DNA of 64,000 nt, from contig CANIVU010000002.1 in the NCBI GenBank assembly GCA_947470805.1, positions 62,001 to 126,000 on the forward strand, read 5' to 3'. Positions 1-9,544 of this stretch are shown piece by piece (the stretch's first letter is position 1; each line of letters begins with the position of its first letter). The DNA comes from Acidobacteriota bacterium (lineage in GTDB: Bacteria > Acidobacteriota > Terriglobia > Bryobacterales > Bryobacteraceae). The notes under the pieces were generated by a model that saw only the letters and a list, made by a program, of their open reading frames with translations, did no database searches and was not told the origin of the DNA. A program made the translations under genes and the position numbers.

Positions 1-1306
1 GGGACCGGGTGATCTCGGCCATCGATTCGAGCTGAGAGTACCAGATGATGGGATCGATGTGTGGGACGTTGGCAAGTAGGAAGGCCAAGAACTGCTGGAG
101 GGCGCGGTCGCGCGTGGGGCCGGCGGGGGCAGCCATTAATACGCCGGCCCAGAGTTGGGACTGGCGGTAGAAGTATTCGATGTCGGACTCGCCGGCGGCG
201 CGGGTGCGGGCTTCGATGGATTGGATGTATATCTGGAGTTGCTCGCGCCATTCGGGGGTGTCCTTTTCGGCGTTGGAGAGGCCGCGGCTTTGGGTGCCGA
301 ATAAGAGTTGGCGGAACTGGCGGGACTGTTCGCGGGTGGCGTCGTTGTCGGCGAAGGGTTCGAAGTTAGTGGGGACGGATTCGCCGGTGGGTTTGAGGAG
401 TTCGGCGGGGAGGGGCGTTTGGGCACGGTTGAAGAGATCGAAGGCATTCTGGCGGGCCTGCCCCTGGGGGCCAGGGCGGCGCGACTCGTCGCAGGCGGGG
501 GCGGCCAGGCCGGTTTGCATCCACGTGCGCCAGGCGTCCGGCAGGGGGCCGGCGGGGCGCTGGAGAAGGGTTAGGGTCGACAGGAGGTACTCGATTTTTT
601 CGGGGAGGGAGAAGAGGGCGGCGTTGAAGGTGCGGTCATCCGGGCGGAAGGATTGCAGGCGGGCGGCGATGGCACCGGCGTAGAGATCCAGCTCCTCGGC
701 GGGTCCGCGGCGGAAGTAGATCAGATCGATGGCGGGGGCGAGTTCGGTGGGGGCGGTTGCGGTTTGGATGGCGTTGAGGATTGTTCCTGGGTCGGCGCTG
801 ACTTTGCCGGCGGTGGTGTACCAGAGGGAAAGATCGTCGATGAGCGGGTCCTTGCAGGTGACCGGAGTGGACTGGGGGCGGGGCAGGTGGGTGAAGGCCT
901 CTTTTGCAGCGGCGCGGTCGAGGCGGCGGAGGTGGGCGATGGCGCGCAGGGAGAGGGAGAGTGAATCGAGGCCTTGATTGTAGGCGGTGTGCCAGAGCAT
1001 GGCGCGGTTGTCGGTGGCGGTGAGGCCGGGGGCGAGGCGTTTGCGGACGGGGTGGCGGGCGGACTGGGCGAGGGTGAGGACTTCGCGGGCGATGTCCTGC
1101 TGCCAGTCGGGGGTGGGGATGGCGTTGGCGTCGAGGAGTTGTAGGAGGCCGCGGGCGGCGAATTCGGGAGGGGTGGAGCGGGCGAGGTCGGTGAGGGCGA
1201 AGATGTGGGGGTGGGCGGTGCGGCGTTCGTCGTTGGTGGCGGCGAAGGCGGTGATGGCGAGGGTGAGGAGGAGAAACCGGCGCACGAATTCAGGGTAACG
1301 CGGCAT
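1..1306 (-). CDS. hypothetical exported protein, 3' end cut by window edge
   Basis: An uninterrupted minus-strand frame runs from an ATG at 1304-1306 to the window edge, giving 435 codons with no stop. The N-terminus (MPRYPEFVRRFLLLTLAITAFA) is a typical signal peptide with two arginines and a hydrophobic core, so the product is probably periplasmic or outer. The rest is rich in alanine, arginine and leucine, looks helical, and carries several FNAALF/YFRRG-type segments. I recognise no catalytic motif or named domain. Codon use (strong C/G third positions) matches the neighbours, which supports it being real although no downstream stop is seen. It diverges from the propeller protein that starts at 1439. 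Function unknown. Confidence 0.72.
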   Translation of the reverse strand, partial: MPRYPEFVRRFLLLTLAITAFAATNDERRTAHPHIFALTDLARSTPPEFAARGLLQLLDANAIPTPDWQQDIAREVLTLAQSARHPVRKRLAPGLTATDNRAMLWHTAYNQGLDSLSLSLRAIAHLRRLDRAAAKEAFTHLPRPQSTPVTCKDPLIDDLSLWYTTAGKVSADPGTILNAIQTATAPTELAPAIDLIYFRRGPAEELDLYAGAIAARLQSFRPDDRTFNAALFSLPEKIEYLLSTLTLLQRPAGPLPDAWRTWMQTGLAAPACDESRRPGPQGQARQNAFDLFNRAQTPLPAELLKPTGESVPTNFEPFADNDATREQSRQFRQLLFGTQSRGLSNAEKDTPEWREQLQIYIQSIEARTRAAGESDIEYFYRQSQLWAGVLMAAPAGPTRDRALQQFLAFLLANVPHIDPIIWYSQLESMAEITRS

Positions 1307-1438
1307 GAGTTATTCCTGAGAGACGGGGGAGTAGACAGGAAGTTAGGGGCGAAGAGTAGTTCGGGGGAGTAGAACGTAGTACGTTGACGCTTGGTTTCCT
1401 ATTGGGGTGGCGGAATCCTTATAATGAACGAGGACATT

Positions 1439-4400
1439 ATGTCGTACCGAATACTCACTCTACTCACAATTCTCGTTTCGATTCCGGCTTTTTCGGCATC
1501 GGAACGGCATCGCAGCGCCGTGTATTTTGGCGGATCGGCGGCCGATGTGGCCAATGCCGTGGCGGTGGATGGCGAAGGAAACGCCTATGTGGCGGGTTCA
1601 ATGACCCGCGAGGCGGGAAAGAAGTCTGCGTTCGTTTCTAAAACGAAAGCCGACGGAACGGAGGTTCTGTGGACGGCCTACCTGGATGGGGCGTCGGCGG
1701 AATCGATCGCGGTGGATTCGCGCGGGGCCGTTTGGGCCGGCGGCGCGGGTTTTCTGGCGAAACTGAATGGTGAAGACGGTCGCGTAGAGCGGAGTCTGGA
1801 AGTGGCCGGTGTGCGCGCGGTGGCCGTTGATCAGGGCGGCGCGGTGTACGCGGCGGGCGACGGATTTGTGACGAAGTACGCGGGTTTTGAAGTTGTCTAC
1901 ACGGCGAAGGTGGCCGGGATGGTGCAGGGGCTGGCTGTTGATGGCAACGGCGCGGCGTATGCGGCGTTTGGCAACTCGGTGGGCCGGTTGACGGCTGACG
2001 GCGGGATGTTCGACTACACGTTGGACCTGGGCTTTGCGGCGAACGCGGTGGCGATTGACGGGCTGGGCGCAGCGTATGTGACCGGCAAGAACGCGATGGT
2101 GGCGAAGGTTTCGCCGGCTGGTGACGGGTTGGTGTATGCCGTGTCGCTGGGCGGCGTGTTGGAGCAGGAAGGCCGTTCGATCGCGTTGGACGGGATGGGC
2201 AACCTGTATGTGACGGGTTGGACGAACTCTTCGGATTTTGCGCTGGCGCGCGGTTGGCACGGCGACCGGGACGGGTTCCTGGTGGTGTTGAACGGCGCCG
2301 GCGAAGTGATGGCGACGGAATTTGCCGGTACGGCGGCGCGGGACGCGATGAACGGCGTGGCGGTGACGGCGGCTGGCGACATTTATCTGGCCGGCTTCAC
2401 GGAAGCGGCCGGGTTGGGCGATGGTCCGCTGGCGCAGTTGCAGGGCGGGACGGACGCGGTGTTGGTGAAGTTCGCGGCGAACGGGACGAACCGGGCGATT
2501 ACCGGGACGACGACGACGCTGGCGACGAATCCGGCCGGCGCGGCGGGCTTTGGCCAGCCGGTGGTTCTGACGGCGACGGTGTCGCCGGCGGGCGCGACGG
2601 GGAAGGTTACCTTCTACGACGGTCTGACTGTGATTGGAACGGCAACGTTGAGCGGGACGACGGCGACGTTGACGACGAAGCAGTTGGCGGCGGGCTCTCG
2701 CAGCTTGCGCGCTTACTATCTGGGCGACGTGAACTTCAGCGCGAGCACCTCGGCCAACCTGACGTTGGTGGTGAGTGTGACGCCGGCGCTGGGTTTCGCG
2801 ACGGCTGGCGGAGCAACGGTTTCGATTAGCGGTCAGCCGATTTCGGTATCGACGGGCGATTTCAATGGCGATGGCCGGTTGGACGTCGCTGTGCCGAATG
2901 TGGCCGATAACAACGTTACGGTGTTGTTGGGCAATGGTACGGGTGGTTTTTCGGCGGCCAGCGGCAGCCCGATTGCGGTGGGCGTGAATCCCTTCTCGAT
3001 CGGGGTGGGCGATTTCAATGGTGACGGCAAGGCTGACATGGCGGTGACGAATTTCGGAGCCGATACGATTTCGATTCTGCTCGGGAATGGGAATGGGACG
3101 TTCACGGCGGCGGCCGCGGTGCCGATGCTGGGGTCTCCTGTTACGGTTCGCGTGACGGATGTGAACCTGGACGGAAACGCGGATCTGGTGACGGCCAATT
3201 TCAATGGCCAGACGCTGGGCGTGATGCTGGGCAACGGGGCCGGTGGATTCACGGCCGGTAGTGGGAACCAGACGGCGATTGGCGGCGTGGCCGGATCGAT
3301 TGCCATTGGCGACTTTAACAAGGACGGGAAGGTGGACGTTGCGGTCACCAATTATTCCCTGAACAAGCTGTCGATTTTCCTGGGCAACGGGACCGGCGGC
3401 TTTACGGTTTCGGGCAGCCCGTACTCGACCGGCCTTACGCCGTCGGGGCTCGATATTGCCGATTTTAATGGCGATGGCAATTTAGACGTCGTGACGGCGA
3501 ACTTCTCCGACACGACGTTGTCGCTGTTCCTGGGCAATGGCACGGGCGGGTTTACGGCGGCTCCGAGCAGTCCGTTGACGGTTGGGTCGTCGCCGCGCGC
3601 GGTGGTTGCCTTTGACTACGACGGAGACGGGAAGATGGATCTGGCGTCGGCGAATGCCGGATCGGACTCGGTTTCGGTGTTGAAGGGGAACGGTTTGGGC
3701 GGATTCACGAGTGTCACCGGCAGCCCCTTTGCTGTTGGCAGCATTCCGATGTGGATCACGGCGGCCGACTTTACCGGTGATGGCCGGGTGGATTTGGCGG
3801 TTGCGAACCGGTTTGGCGGCATGCAGACGGTGCCTGGCGTGGGCGCGGCCCCGCTGGTTGCCGGCATGGTGCCGGCGAGCCCGACGACGGCGACGCAGAC
3901 GTTGAACGTGACGTTGCGCGACGGCGATGGGTACGGGAACTTCGCGCGTGTTTACTTCCTGATCAACACGTCGGCGACGATTCCGCAGAACAGCTGCCAC
4001 GGCTTCTACGACCGGGGCGAGAACAACTTCTATCTCTATAACGATGCGTTGACGGTGTTGCAGGGACCGCTGGCGGCTGGTTCCGCCGGGACGCTACAGA
4101 ACAGCCAGTGCATTCTGTACGGTACGGGTTCGGGTGTATCGGCGGAAGCCGGCACGGATACGAGCCTGAACATGCGTATGACGATGCAGGGCCTGTATGC
4201 GACGACGACCGAGAAGGTTTACTTCTGGGCGTTGGACAAGCAGAACCTGGGTACGGGCTGGGTGCAGACCGGATCGTGGGTGTTGGGCGCGCCTGTCGGC
4301 AGCCCGGCTCCGACGGTTGTTTCCGGTACGCCGACTAATCCGACGACCTCTCCGCAGACCTTCACCTTCACGGTGCGGGACAACAACGGTTCGGCCAACC

Positions 4401-5644
4401 TGGACCGTGTGTACTTCCTGGTGAATACGACGGCGACGACGCCGGTGAACAGCTGCCACGGTTTCTACGACCGTGCGACGAACGGGCTGTACCTGTACAA
4501 CAACGACTATTCGGTGTTGCAGGGACCGCTGACGCTGGGGACCTCCGGCTCACTGAGCAACAGTCAGTGTTCGGTGAACGGGTTGACGTCTTCGCTGGTT
4601 TCTGGCGCGGGCACCGATGTGGTGTTCAACCTGGGCATGAGCCTGTTGGGGAGCTATGCGACGTCGTCGCAGAACATCTACATCTGGGCTGTGGACAAGG
4701 AAGCCAACGGGACGGGCTGGGTGCAGACGGGAACGTGGGGCAACCAGGGCAACCCGGTGGCGCCGACGTTTGTTTCCGGAACGCCGTCCAATCCGGCGGG
4801 TTCGCCGCAGACGTTCGCGCTGGTCGCGCGTGATGGGAATGGGTACTCCGACATTTCGCGGATGTACTTCGTTGTGAACACTTCGGCGACGGTGCCGGCG
4901 AATAGCTGCCACGGGTTCTACGACCGTGCGACGGGCGCGTTCTACCTTTACAACGACGCGCTGACGGTGTTGCAGGGTCCGTTGACGCCGGGCGTGGCCG
5001 GGTCTCTGGCCAACAGCCAGTGCTCGATTAACGGGGCGTTGTCGACGGTTTCCGGATCGGGTACGGACCTGACGGTGACGCTGACGATGAGCCTGCTGGG
5101 TTCGTACGGCGCTGGCCAACAGAAGCTGTTTACCTGGACGGTGGACAACGCCGGCACGGGCACGGGCTGGCAGTTGGCGAGCACGTGGAACGGATCGACG
5201 GCTCCTTCGGCTCCGACGTTGCCGGTGGTTTCGCCGACGAGCTCGGCTTCGGCGACGCAGACGTTCTCGTTGACCGGACGCGATGCGAACGGGTTCTCCG
5301 ACATCAACCGCTTCTACTTCCAGGTGCACACGAGCGCAACGGTGCCGGCGAATACTTGCCACGGGTTCTATGACCGGGCGAGCAATTCGATCTTCCTGTA
5401 CAACGATGCGCTGACGGCGTTGACCTCCTTCACGGTGGGCACGGCGGGCAGTGTGCAGAACAGCCAATGCCGGATTAACGGTGCGGCGACGACGGTGACT
5501 GGTGCGGGCACCGACGTTGTGCTGAACCTGAACATCACTCGGCAGGGGACTTACACGACGGGCGCCAAGAGCCTGCTGGTTTGGGTTATCGACAACGGTG
5601 GCCTGGGTACTGGTTGGTTGACGGCGGCGAACTGGACGCTGTAG
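1439..5644 (+). CDS. large exported protein: SBBP propeller, Ig-like domain, FG-GAP repeats, four C-terminal Cys-pair repeats
   Basis: The product has 1401 residues. I chose the ATG at 1439 because it begins a clean signal peptide (MSYRILTLLTILVSIPAFS) and has GAGGA four bases upstream; ATG 1424 in the same frame is the alternative and overlaps a perfect TATAAT at 1420-1425. Order of parts: SBBP-like propeller repeats of the form AVDGxGxAYVAG (about residues 15-340), an Ig-like domain with VTFYDG and LAAGSRSLRAYY (about 357-445), seven FG-GAP/VCBS repeats with DFNGDGxxDxAVxN calcium-type loops (about 450-800), then four tandem repeats of about 140-150 residues to the stop. Each of the last four carries CHGFYDR and, about 40 residues on, NSQC. 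It is probably an extracellular or cell-surface protein for adhesion or matrix binding. Substrate unknown. No enzyme motif seen. Confidence 0.85.
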   Translation: MSYRILTLLTILVSIPAFSASERHRSAVYFGGSAADVANAVAVDGEGNAYVAGSMTREAGKKSAFVSKTKADGTEVLWTAYLDGASAESIAVDSRGAVWAGGAGFLAKLNGEDGRVERSLEVAGVRAVAVDQGGAVYAAGDGFVTKYAGFEVVYTAKVAGMVQGLAVDGNGAAYAAFGNSVGRLTADGGMFDYTLDLGFAANAVAIDGLGAAYVTGKNAMVAKVSPAGDGLVYAVSLGGVLEQEGRSIALDGMGNLYVTGWTNSSDFALARGWHGDRDGFLVVLNGAGEVMATEFAGTAARDAMNGVAVTAAGDIYLAGFTEAAGLGDGPLAQLQGGTDAVLVKFAANGTNRAITGTTTTLATNPAGAAGFGQPVVLTATVSPAGATGKVTFYDGLTVIGTATLSGTTATLTTKQLAAGSRSLRAYYLGDVNFSASTSANLTLVVSVTPALGFATAGGATVSISGQPISVSTGDFNGDGRLDVAVPNVADNNVTVLLGNGTGGFSAASGSPIAVGVNPFSIGVGDFNGDGKADMAVTNFGADTISILLGNGNGTFTAAAAVPMLGSPVTVRVTDVNLDGNADLVTANFNGQTLGVMLGNGAGGFTAGSGNQTAIGGVAGSIAIGDFNKDGKVDVAVTNYSLNKLSIFLGNGTGGFTVSGSPYSTGLTPSGLDIADFNGDGNLDVVTANFSDTTLSLFLGNGTGGFTAAPSSPLTVGSSPRAVVAFDYDGDGKMDLASANAGSDSVSVLKGNGLGGFTSVTGSPFAVGSIPMWITAADFTGDGRVDLAVANRFGGMQTVPGVGAAPLVAGMVPASPTTATQTLNVTLRDGDGYGNFARVYFLINTSATIPQNSCHGFYDRGENNFYLYNDALTVLQGPLAAGSAGTLQNSQCILYGTGSGVSAEAGTDTSLNMRMTMQGLYATTTEKVYFWALDKQNLGTGWVQTGSWVLGAPVGSPAPTVVSGTPTNPTTSPQTFTFTVRDNNGSANLDRVYFLVNTTATTPVNSCHGFYDRATNGLYLYNNDYSVLQGPLTLGTSGSLSNSQCSVNGLTSSLVSGAGTDVVFNLGMSLLGSYATSSQNIYIWAVDKEANGTGWVQTGTWGNQGNPVAPTFVSGTPSNPAGSPQTFALVARDGNGYSDISRMYFVVNTSATVPANSCHGFYDRATGAFYLYNDALTVLQGPLTPGVAGSLANSQCSINGALSTVSGSGTDLTVTLTMSLLGSYGAGQQKLFTWTVDNAGTGTGWQLASTWNGSTAPSAPTLPVVSPTSSASATQTFSLTGRDANGFSDINRFYFQVHTSATVPANTCHGFYDRASNSIFLYNDALTALTSFTVGTAGSVQNSQCRINGAATTVTGAGTDVVLNLNITRQGTYTTGAKSLLVWVIDNGGLGTGWLTAANWTL

Positions 5645-5666
5645 TTCGATTGGTTGGATAGTGCGA

Positions 5667-5701
5667 CGGCCCCGGGGGAGACCCTGGGGCCGTTTGCTTT
5701 T
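5667..5701 (+). terminator. intrinsic terminator of the propeller gene
   Basis: The arms CGGCCCC (5667-5673) and GGGGCCG (5686-5692) pair, with further GGG/CCC pairing inside. They are followed at once by a T-rich run (TTTGCTTTT). The hairpin starts 23 bases after the stop codon of the propeller gene. Confidence 0.75.
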
Positions 5702-5903
5702 GGTGGATGGATGTACGGCGCAAGCTGAGCTTATGGGCGCCGCTGTGAGGTGCGTTCAAGGCGCGTGGGCCGATGGACGAAAGCCGAGAGGTACCCGCTA
5801 TCAGACGAGCGGGCAGCGGAGGATCGGGAGCGCTTTGGCTTCGGACCCGTTGGTCCGCTGGCTCTCTGAAAGACGCCTCTGCGGTGCGAGCCCGGGCGGG
5901 TTT
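5702..5903. other. GC-rich intergenic stretch without a recognisable gene
   Basis: About 200 bases between the terminator of the plus-strand propeller gene and the end of the minus-strand exported protein. Small open frames cross it, but their translations (arginine- and glycine-rich, no motif) resemble nothing I know and have no ribosome-binding site. A short perfect hairpin GGACC-CGTT-GGTCC lies near 5842. I see no RNA family signature. Confidence 0.4.
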
Positions 5904-5945
5904 ATCTATGACAAATCATAGATTTGGGACAAGGGTGGTTGTCCC
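5904..5945. other. two adjacent perfect hairpins at a 3' gene end
   Basis: ATCTATGA (5904-5911) and TCATAGAT (5916-5923) form an 8-bp stem with a CAAA loop that contains the stop codon of the minus-strand gene. GGGACAA (5926-5932) and TTGTCCC (5939-5945) form a second 7-bp stem inside the last codons. There is no U-tract on either side, so these may act as an RNA 3'-end stabiliser or a weak terminator rather than a classic one. Confidence 0.4.
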
Positions 5946-6752
5946 TGTATTAGGGAAACTGATAGTGGAGCCGGCGGTGGTGCGTTGGAAGTTGGTGCTG
6001 GTGAGGGCCATTGTGATGACGCGTTTGTAGCCGAAGAGGACGTCGAGGCGGAATTCGCTGCCGTAGGAGACTGGGAACCAGACGTTTTCGGCGACGCGCT
6101 GGTAGCTGACGGCGAAGCCGGTTTGGCGGATGTTCGTGCCGAAGACGGCGCGGACGAGGAGGGGCATCTTGAACGTCAGGTCGGTGGCGATTTGGACGGG
6201 TTGGTATTCGGCGGCGTCGACGTAGAGATCGCCCTTCCAGTTGGCGTCTTCGACGCCTTTCTTGGGCGAGAACGTGAGGTGGTGGGTGGGGCGGCCTTTT
6301 TGCTCGCGGGTTTCGCGGAGTTGGAAGTCGTATCTTTTCAGGGCGTCGCTGCCGAGGGGGAAGAGGGATTTGGGAATGCCGTCGCGGGAGTCCTTATCGT
6401 CCACCAGTTCGTCGGTGAGGCTGCGGATGAGCGAGCCATCGATATCCATTCCGCTCGATTCGGTTTTGGGGTCGGTGTACTTGACGATTTGGGCCCCTTT
6501 GTGGACTTCGCCATCGAGGGAGAGGAGTTTCTTCTCAGTCGCGGATGGCGTGGGCGTCACCGAATACAGGCGGGTTTCCTGGCGGGCTACTTTGCCGTTT
6601 GTTCGGATCATGCGGGAGCGGACCGACTGCTGGTAGACGAACTGGCGGCGTTCGGCGGCGGCTCGTTCGAGGTTGGCGGTGAGTTTGGCGACGATCTCTT
6701 CGGCGGTTTCGGCGGATAGAGTGGCGGCGGCTAGGAGGGCGAGGGCTCGCAT
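5916..6752 (-). CDS. exported LolA-like / lipoprotein-sorting-like protein
   Basis: The product has 278 residues. The ATG at 6750-6752 gives a short signal peptide (MRALALLAAATLSAETA). A longer open frame upstream is only the shadow of the ABC transporter. The mature part has the feel of a LolA/LppX-type half barrel: an early helix (EEIVAKLTANLERAAAERR), then alternating beta strands including WKGDLYVDAAEYQPVQI and FGYKRVITMALTST. Such proteins bind lipid or lipoprotein acyl chains in the periplasm. The match is by shape, not by a firm motif. It overlaps the end of the ABC exporter by 22 bases, so the two are probably co-translated and may cooperate in moving a lipid across the periplasm. The stop codon lies inside a perfect hairpin. 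Confidence 0.7.
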   Translation of the reverse strand: MRALALLAAATLSAETAEEIVAKLTANLERAAAERRQFVYQQSVRSRMIRTNGKVARQETRLYSVTPTPSATEKKLLSLDGEVHKGAQIVKYTDPKTESSGMDIDGSLIRSLTDELVDDKDSRDGIPKSLFPLGSDALKRYDFQLRETREQKGRPTHHLTFSPKKGVEDANWKGDLYVDAAEYQPVQIATDLTFKMPLLVRAVFGTNIRQTGFAVSYQRVAENVWFPVSYGSEFRLDVLFGYKRVITMALTSTNFQRTTAGSTISFPNTGTTTLVPNL

Positions 6753-8578
6753 GCCTGGGCAGACGGGTGAATCGGGGAAATCCTTCCCGGCTGCGCGTAT
6801 TGGAGTTCGTAGAGGCGCCAGTAGATGCCGCGGAGCGCGATTAATTCGGCATGGGAGCCGGATTCGATCAACTGCCCTTTGTGGAAGGCCATGATGCGGG
6901 TGGCCGATTGGATGGTGGAGAGGCGGTGGGCGATAACGATGGCGGTGCGGCCGGCGAGGAGTTCGCGCTGGGCGTCGCGGATGCGGAGTTCCGTTTCGGT
7001 ATCGACGCTGGAGGTTGCCTCGTCGAGGATCAGTACGCGCGGTTCGTGGACCAGGGCGCGGGCGAAGCTGATGAGCTGTTTCTGGCCGGTGGAGAAGTTG
7101 GCACCGCGCTCGGCGACCGGTTCGGAGAGGCCGTTGGGGAGTTGGTCGATGAATGGCAGGAGATTGACGCGTTCGGCGGCTTTGCGGATTTGGACTTCGG
7201 AGAGGCCGGGGGTGCCGAGGGTGATGTTGGAACGGATATCGCCGGTGAAGAGCCAGGGGTCCTGGAGGACGATGGCGAAGAGGGCGCGGAGGGCTTCGGG
7301 GCGGAACTGGCGGATATCGATGCCGCCGATTTTGATGGAGCCGCGCTGGATGTCGTAGAAGCGGAGGAGAAGGTTGGTGAGCGTGGTTTTGCCGGCGCCG
7401 GTGTGGCCGACAATGGCGACGGTTTCCCCGGGGCGGATGGTGAAGCTGATGTCGCGGAGGATCCAATCTTCCTCCTTGTAGGCGAACCAGACGTTTTCGA
7501 AGGTGATGGTCATGTCCTGCGGGACCGTCTGGGGCGTTTCGGGGGCCTGGATGGCCGGTACGGTGTCCAGGAGCTGAAAAATGCGCTCACTGGCGGCGGA
7601 GGCGGCCTGGAGGACGTTGTATTTCTCGCTCAGATCCTGAATGGGGCGGAAGAAGCGGATGGCGTATTGAAAGAATGCCACCACGGTGCCGATGGAGGCG
7701 GCGCCGGTGGGGATGGTTACGCCGCCGTAGACGAGCAGGCCGGCGAGGGTGATCATTCCGAGGAACTCGACGATGGGGTAGAACCAGCCGTAGGCGTGGA
7801 TGGAGTCCTTGTAGGCGTCGGTGTGTTCGCGGTTGATGACGGCGAAATCGGCCCGGGAGCGGGCTTCGCGGTTGAAGAGTTGGACGATGGCGATGCCGTT
7901 GATGTGTTCCTGGAGGAAGGAGTTGATGGCGGCGACGGCGGTGCGGATGCGGCGGTTGGAACTGGCGACTTCGGTGCGGAAGCGCATGGTGGCGGCGAAG
8001 ACGAGCGGGGTGGCGGCGAGAACGATCAGCGTCATGCCTGGGCTGAGGGAGAGGAGAATGGCCAGGAGCCAGAGGAGCATCAGCAGGTCGCCGAGGATGG
8101 CTACGAAGCCGGAGGAGAAGAGCTCGTTGAGCATGTCGACATCGCTGGTGACGCGGGTGACGATGCGGCCGATGGGGTTGCGGTCGAAGTAGGCGATGTC
8201 GAGGCGGTGGAGGTGGGTGAAGAGGTCGCGCCGGAGATCGAACATCGCGTGTTGGGCGGTGCGGTTCATGAGGAGGGTCATGCCGAACTCGCTCAGGAGA
8301 GTGAGAATGACGACGGTGAGATAGGCGATGGTGAGGATGGTCAGGCCGTTGTAGGGATCGGCGGGGAGCTCGAAGGGGAGTTTGGTGACGGGGGAGTGGG
8401 TGAAGTAGCGATCGACGGCGTAGCGGGTGAGGAGGGGGCCGAGGGAATCGAAGAGGCCGTGGAGGGTGACGAGGACGAGCGTGCCGGCGACGCTGGCTTT
8501 GTAGGGCTTCAAATAGACGGCGAGACGCCGTAGCATTTGGCCGTCGTAGAGTTTGCCTTTGGGTTCGTCGGCCTGCAC
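6731..8578 (-). CDS. ABC exporter, fused membrane and ATPase domains (MsbA/MdlB-type)
   Basis: The product has 615 residues, the usual length for a half-size exporter. The N-terminal half carries six predicted membrane helices and the coupling-helix region (HRLDIAYFDRNPIGRIVTRVTSD). The ATPase half has Walker A GHTGAGKTT near residue 395, a Q-loop, the signature FSTGQKQ, Walker B RVLILDEATSSVD and the switch histidine in IVIAHRLST. It probably exports a lipid or hydrophobic compound as a homodimer or with a partner. The signature reads STGQ rather than SGGQ. The GTG at 8576-8578 has AAGGA directly abutting it, which is an unusually short spacing; the ATG at 8533-8535 (MLRRLAVYLKPYKAS) is the alternative start. 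The following LolA-like gene overlaps the end. Confidence 0.92.
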   Translation of the reverse strand: MQADEPKGKLYDGQMLRRLAVYLKPYKASVAGTLVLVTLHGLFDSLGPLLTRYAVDRYFTHSPVTKLPFELPADPYNGLTILTIAYLTVVILTLLSEFGMTLLMNRTAQHAMFDLRRDLFTHLHRLDIAYFDRNPIGRIVTRVTSDVDMLNELFSSGFVAILGDLLMLLWLLAILLSLSPGMTLIVLAATPLVFAATMRFRTEVASSNRRIRTAVAAINSFLQEHINGIAIVQLFNREARSRADFAVINREHTDAYKDSIHAYGWFYPIVEFLGMITLAGLLVYGGVTIPTGAASIGTVVAFFQYAIRFFRPIQDLSEKYNVLQAASAASERIFQLLDTVPAIQAPETPQTVPQDMTITFENVWFAYKEEDWILRDISFTIRPGETVAIVGHTGAGKTTLTNLLLRFYDIQRGSIKIGGIDIRQFRPEALRALFAIVLQDPWLFTGDIRSNITLGTPGLSEVQIRKAAERVNLLPFIDQLPNGLSEPVAERGANFSTGQKQLISFARALVHEPRVLILDEATSSVDTETELRIRDAQRELLAGRTAIVIAHRLSTIQSATRIMAFHKGQLIESGSHAELIALRGIYWRLYELQYAQPGRISPIHPSAQACEPSPS

Positions 8579-8619
8579 TCCTTCTAGTTTACGGGCTGGG
8601 GCTGTTACGCTGGTAGGAG

Positions 8620-9501
8620 ATGGACGGAGTCATTGTCGTTGATAAGCCCAGTGCGTGGACTTCTCACGACGTAGTAGGGAAGATGCGGCGCATTGCCGCG
8701 ACACGCCGGGTAGGACATTTGGGGACGCTGGACCCGTTGGCGACTGGCGTTTTGCCACTGGTGCTGAACCGGGCGACGCGGCTTTCCCAGTTCATGATGA
8801 AGGCCGATAAGGTGTACGAGGCCACGGTGCGGTTCGGGTTTTCGACGAACACGTACGACTCCGAGGGGTATGCGACTTCGGAGGCGGTTTCCGTTGTTCT
8901 GGACGCCGCGGCGTTGGAACGGGCGCTGGATGCGTTTCGCGGAGAACTGCTGCAGACGCCGCCGCCGGTTTCGGCGAAGAAGATCGACGGCGTGCCGGCG
9001 TATAAGCTGGAACGGAAGAACAAGCCGGTGGAGCTGGCGGCGGTGCCGGTGACGGTGTTTTCACTGGAGATGCTGGGATGTGAGGGGGCGGAGGCGAAGT
9101 TGCGGGTGCACTGTTCGTCGGGCACCTACGTGCGGAGCATTGCGCATGAGTTGGGGCTGGCGTTGGGCTGTGGGGCGCATTTGTGCGCGTTGCGGCGGAC
9201 GCGGGCCGGGGTGTTCACGATTGAGCAGGCGCGGACGTTGGAAGTGTTGGGCGAGATGGCGGGGGAGGGACGATTTGCCGAGGCGGTGGTGCCGGCGGTG
9301 GATCTGTTGCCGGAGTTCCCGTTGGAGCGGGTGGACGTTGCGACGGTCGTTGCCATTCGGCAGGGGCGGGACTTCCGGGTGTCTCCGTTCCGGGTGCGGA
9401 ATGGGGCGCCGTTTGTGCGAGCGGTGGATGAGGCGGGGGAGTTGGTGGCGATTGGGGAGATGGTGATTCCGAATTTGTATCACCCGATGCTGGTTTTGTA
9501 A
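8620..9501 (+). CDS. truB: tRNA pseudouridine(55) synthase
   Basis: The product has 293 residues. TruB isomerises U55 in the T-loop of tRNAs. The diagnostic start (DGVIVVDKPSAWTSHDVV) and the catalytic motif GHLGTLDPLATGVLPL, with its aspartate, are intact, as is the later SSGTYVRSIAHELG segment. The C-terminal part is a short PUA-like region. The start is fixed by the family pattern. A TAGGAG sequence abuts the ATG with no spacer, as for the divergent ABC exporter across a 41-base gap. The gene is otherwise ordinary; in many bacteria it follows rbfA, but here it does not. Confidence 0.96.
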   Translation: MDGVIVVDKPSAWTSHDVVGKMRRIAATRRVGHLGTLDPLATGVLPLVLNRATRLSQFMMKADKVYEATVRFGFSTNTYDSEGYATSEAVSVVLDAAALERALDAFRGELLQTPPPVSAKKIDGVPAYKLERKNKPVELAAVPVTVFSLEMLGCEGAEAKLRVHCSSGTYVRSIAHELGLALGCGAHLCALRRTRAGVFTIEQARTLEVLGEMAGEGRFAEAVVPAVDLLPEFPLERVDVATVVAIRQGRDFRVSPFRVRNGAPFVRAVDEAGELVAIGEMVIPNLYHPMLVL

Positions 9502-9544
9502 TTTCCCGGGAACATTTGTCCCGTTTGCCGCGTAGTGGTTTGGG

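Noticed and set aside
1384-1425. TTGACG (1384-1389) with TATAAT (1420-1425) as a promoter of the propeller gene
   Set aside because: The -10 box is perfect, but the spacing is 30 bases, too long for sigma70. No better -35 is visible, so I do not list it as a feature.
6851-8533. A 560-codon plus-strand open frame antisense to the ABC exporter
   Set aside because: It is a by-product of GC-rich codon use; translation is Gly/Glu/Asp repeats with no motif, while the minus-strand frame has all ABC signatures.
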